Position numbers and translations under genes: made by a program. This document shows positions 62,875 to 64,000 of a stretch of 64,000 bases of DNA, one piece after another (position 1 is the stretch's first letter; every line of letters starts with the position of its first letter). Source of the stretch: Nicotiana tabacum (lineage: Eukaryota; Streptophyta; Magnoliopsida; Solanales; Solanaceae). The notes under the pieces were generated by a model. That model had not been told where the DNA came from. It did not search any database and worked only from the letters and a program-made list of their open reading frames with translations. Location: contig NC_134102.1 in NCBI RefSeq assembly GCF_000715075.1, positions 95,993,766-96,057,765 on the forward strand. Direction: 5' to 3'.

Positions 62875-63539
62875 TGTGTACGGGTAAAATCGGAGGCAAA
62901 GTTACCCCGATTCCCCGATAAAGTAACAAAGGAGAAGCGCGGCTTGAAGTGAGTATAATCGAGGCCGAGGAGGCCCTCGTATCGAAACGCTATAGGAATA
63001 AACGATATATCTGAGATCGGACATGGTGAAATGGTAGACCTGGGCCAAATATAGCTTCTGGACCTCGGGGGACGCAATGAACGGTTACACATGACGAGCA
63101 GGGGGCCATAATATTCGCCATCAACTGGATATTACGGTGTGAATCTCGTTCAGTATCAACATTTATCCATAAAAGAAGATTTTTACCTCTTTTAGACTTG
63201 TACTGGGACTGAAATTCCCCTACTATATAAAGGGGAAGGTTATCTTTATTCTGACATATTATGACACGCAAATCAAAGTAATAAAAGTTTACTTTTGTCT
63301 TCTAGATATTGTTAAAAGCATTACTCATTTGTTCTTTTCTGCACTCGCGACCGAGCTTGTACCGAAGGTCCAATCGAGGATGAATTTCACTATTCAGTCT
63401 AAGATCATGCTTAGCCACTACATTGCGATTGGTTTGATCATTTATTTTTTTCTTTAACTCATTTATATGTTGTTTTTAATTATTCGTATTGAATTAAACC
63501 ACATATAAATTTAATTGTTACTCATTTTAGGGGTAAACA
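62875..63539 (+). mobile_element. 5' LTR of second Tat element
   Basis: 665 bp, TGTGTACGGGTAAA to GGGGTAAACA, followed by a primer site. The left flank ends GGTAAAAT, the left side of the empty site at about 33634. A TATATAAA box is at 63224. The element continues beyond the window. Confidence 0.9.
63224..63231 (+). promoter_or_regulatory. TATA box, second Tat LTR
   Basis: TATATAAA within CCCCTACTATATAAAGGGG. Confidence 0.65.
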
Positions 63540-63542
63540 GTT

Positions 63543-63559
63543 TGGCACCCACCATGAGG
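63543..63559 (+). other. Primer binding site, second Tat element
   Basis: TGGCACCCACCATGAGG, a decayed form of the site at 36288. Confidence 0.7.
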
Positions 63560-63652
63560 CTAAGGATAATGGTAGTGGTTTGATACGAATCTCCGTAACA
63601 CACCCTATTTTATGCTTGTTCTTTGAAGTTTTAATTCCAGGTTAGCCTAAGG

Positions 63653-64000
63653 ATGTCAAACTCTCAGTTCACCCACTTGAATGTTGATACAGAGTCAGGC
63701 CATCACAGCGAGATGAATAATGTGGTACCTAGTAATGATGTGCCTCCTGCCGATCCCAATAGTGTCGGAGTCGCCGACCCGGTCGATGCTAACTCGTAGC
63801 TGGCCATCAACATCAATTTTTCAACTTATCCCGAAAACAGTATTCGTGGGGGACCCCGGCCAGCGGATCGAGAAGCGCCCGAAGGTGAAGGTAATGGGGT
63901 AAACCTACGAATTATTTTCGAAATGTTGTAGTCTCAACAAACGCCAATAGCATAGTTGCAGAACCAGGTGAAGTCAGACCCGGAGAAACTTCTGAGGTGA
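63653..64000 (+). pseudogene. Gag N-terminus of second Tat element (partial)
   Basis: It begins MSNSQFTHLNVDTESGHHS, colinear with the gag at 36398. A TAG replaces a glutamine at DANS-stop-LAININF, and further stops follow near 63930 and 63953. Runs off the right edge. Confidence 0.85.

Overview
The window is plant nuclear DNA, most likely from a Solanaceae species (Nicotiana- or Solanum-like). Three things point there: the AT-rich background with MITEs, the long chromovirus LTRs that begin TGTNACGACCC and end GGGTCGTGACA, and a spliced gene of the plant histidine/serine decarboxylase type. No CRISPR array, tRNA, rRNA or bacterial-style operon was seen. About 80-85% of the window is retrotransposon, often nested, and one host-type gene is visible.

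Layout. At 1-16465 lies an old minus-strand Ty3/gypsy element: an RT/RNase H fragment, a decayed gag, a PBS and a 2.8 kb LTR. That LTR is split at 6022/16318 by a nearly complete minus-strand chromovirus (6023-16317) with 2.5 kb LTRs, PBS, PPT, gag-pol with chromodomain, and a perfect ACCAG target duplication. At 16466-24724 there are nested DNA transposons: a hAT-type non-autonomous element with a perfect 8-bp TSD inside a larger TIR element, and next to it a MITE split by a 3.16 kb solo LTR with ATAAA duplications. A second, older solitary LTR covers 24725-28051.

At 29115-32817 is a five-exon histidine/serine decarboxylase-like gene on the plus strand. Exons 2-5 are open and carry the PLP lysine motif, but exon 1 has a stop and a 1-nt frameshift, so it is called a pseudogene. 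Intron 1 holds a Stowaway MITE and a second MITE; intron 2 holds a TA microsatellite. The 3' flank of the gene is duplicated near 60.25-62.87 kb.

From 36205 to 60251 is a decayed Tat-lineage Ty3/gypsy element (gag, protease, RT, two RNase H domains, integrase), split by an Athila-lineage element (42589-56782). Downstream of its pol, the Tat element carries a minus-strand ORF with recognisable spliceosomal introns. The Athila element has 1.4-1.5 kb LTRs, a tRNA-Asp type PBS, gag-pol, and a third ORF of the 'putative plant transposon protein' type in the env-like position. A second Tat copy begins at 62875 and runs off the right edge.

The most unusual signal is a set of clusters of short CpG-rich palindromes, repeatedly spaced 20-21 bp (two helical turns), in LTRs of unrelated families. 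In the Athila element the same cluster plus a TATAAATA box also occurs inside the element, upstream of the third ORF, and looks like a second promoter built on the LTR plan.
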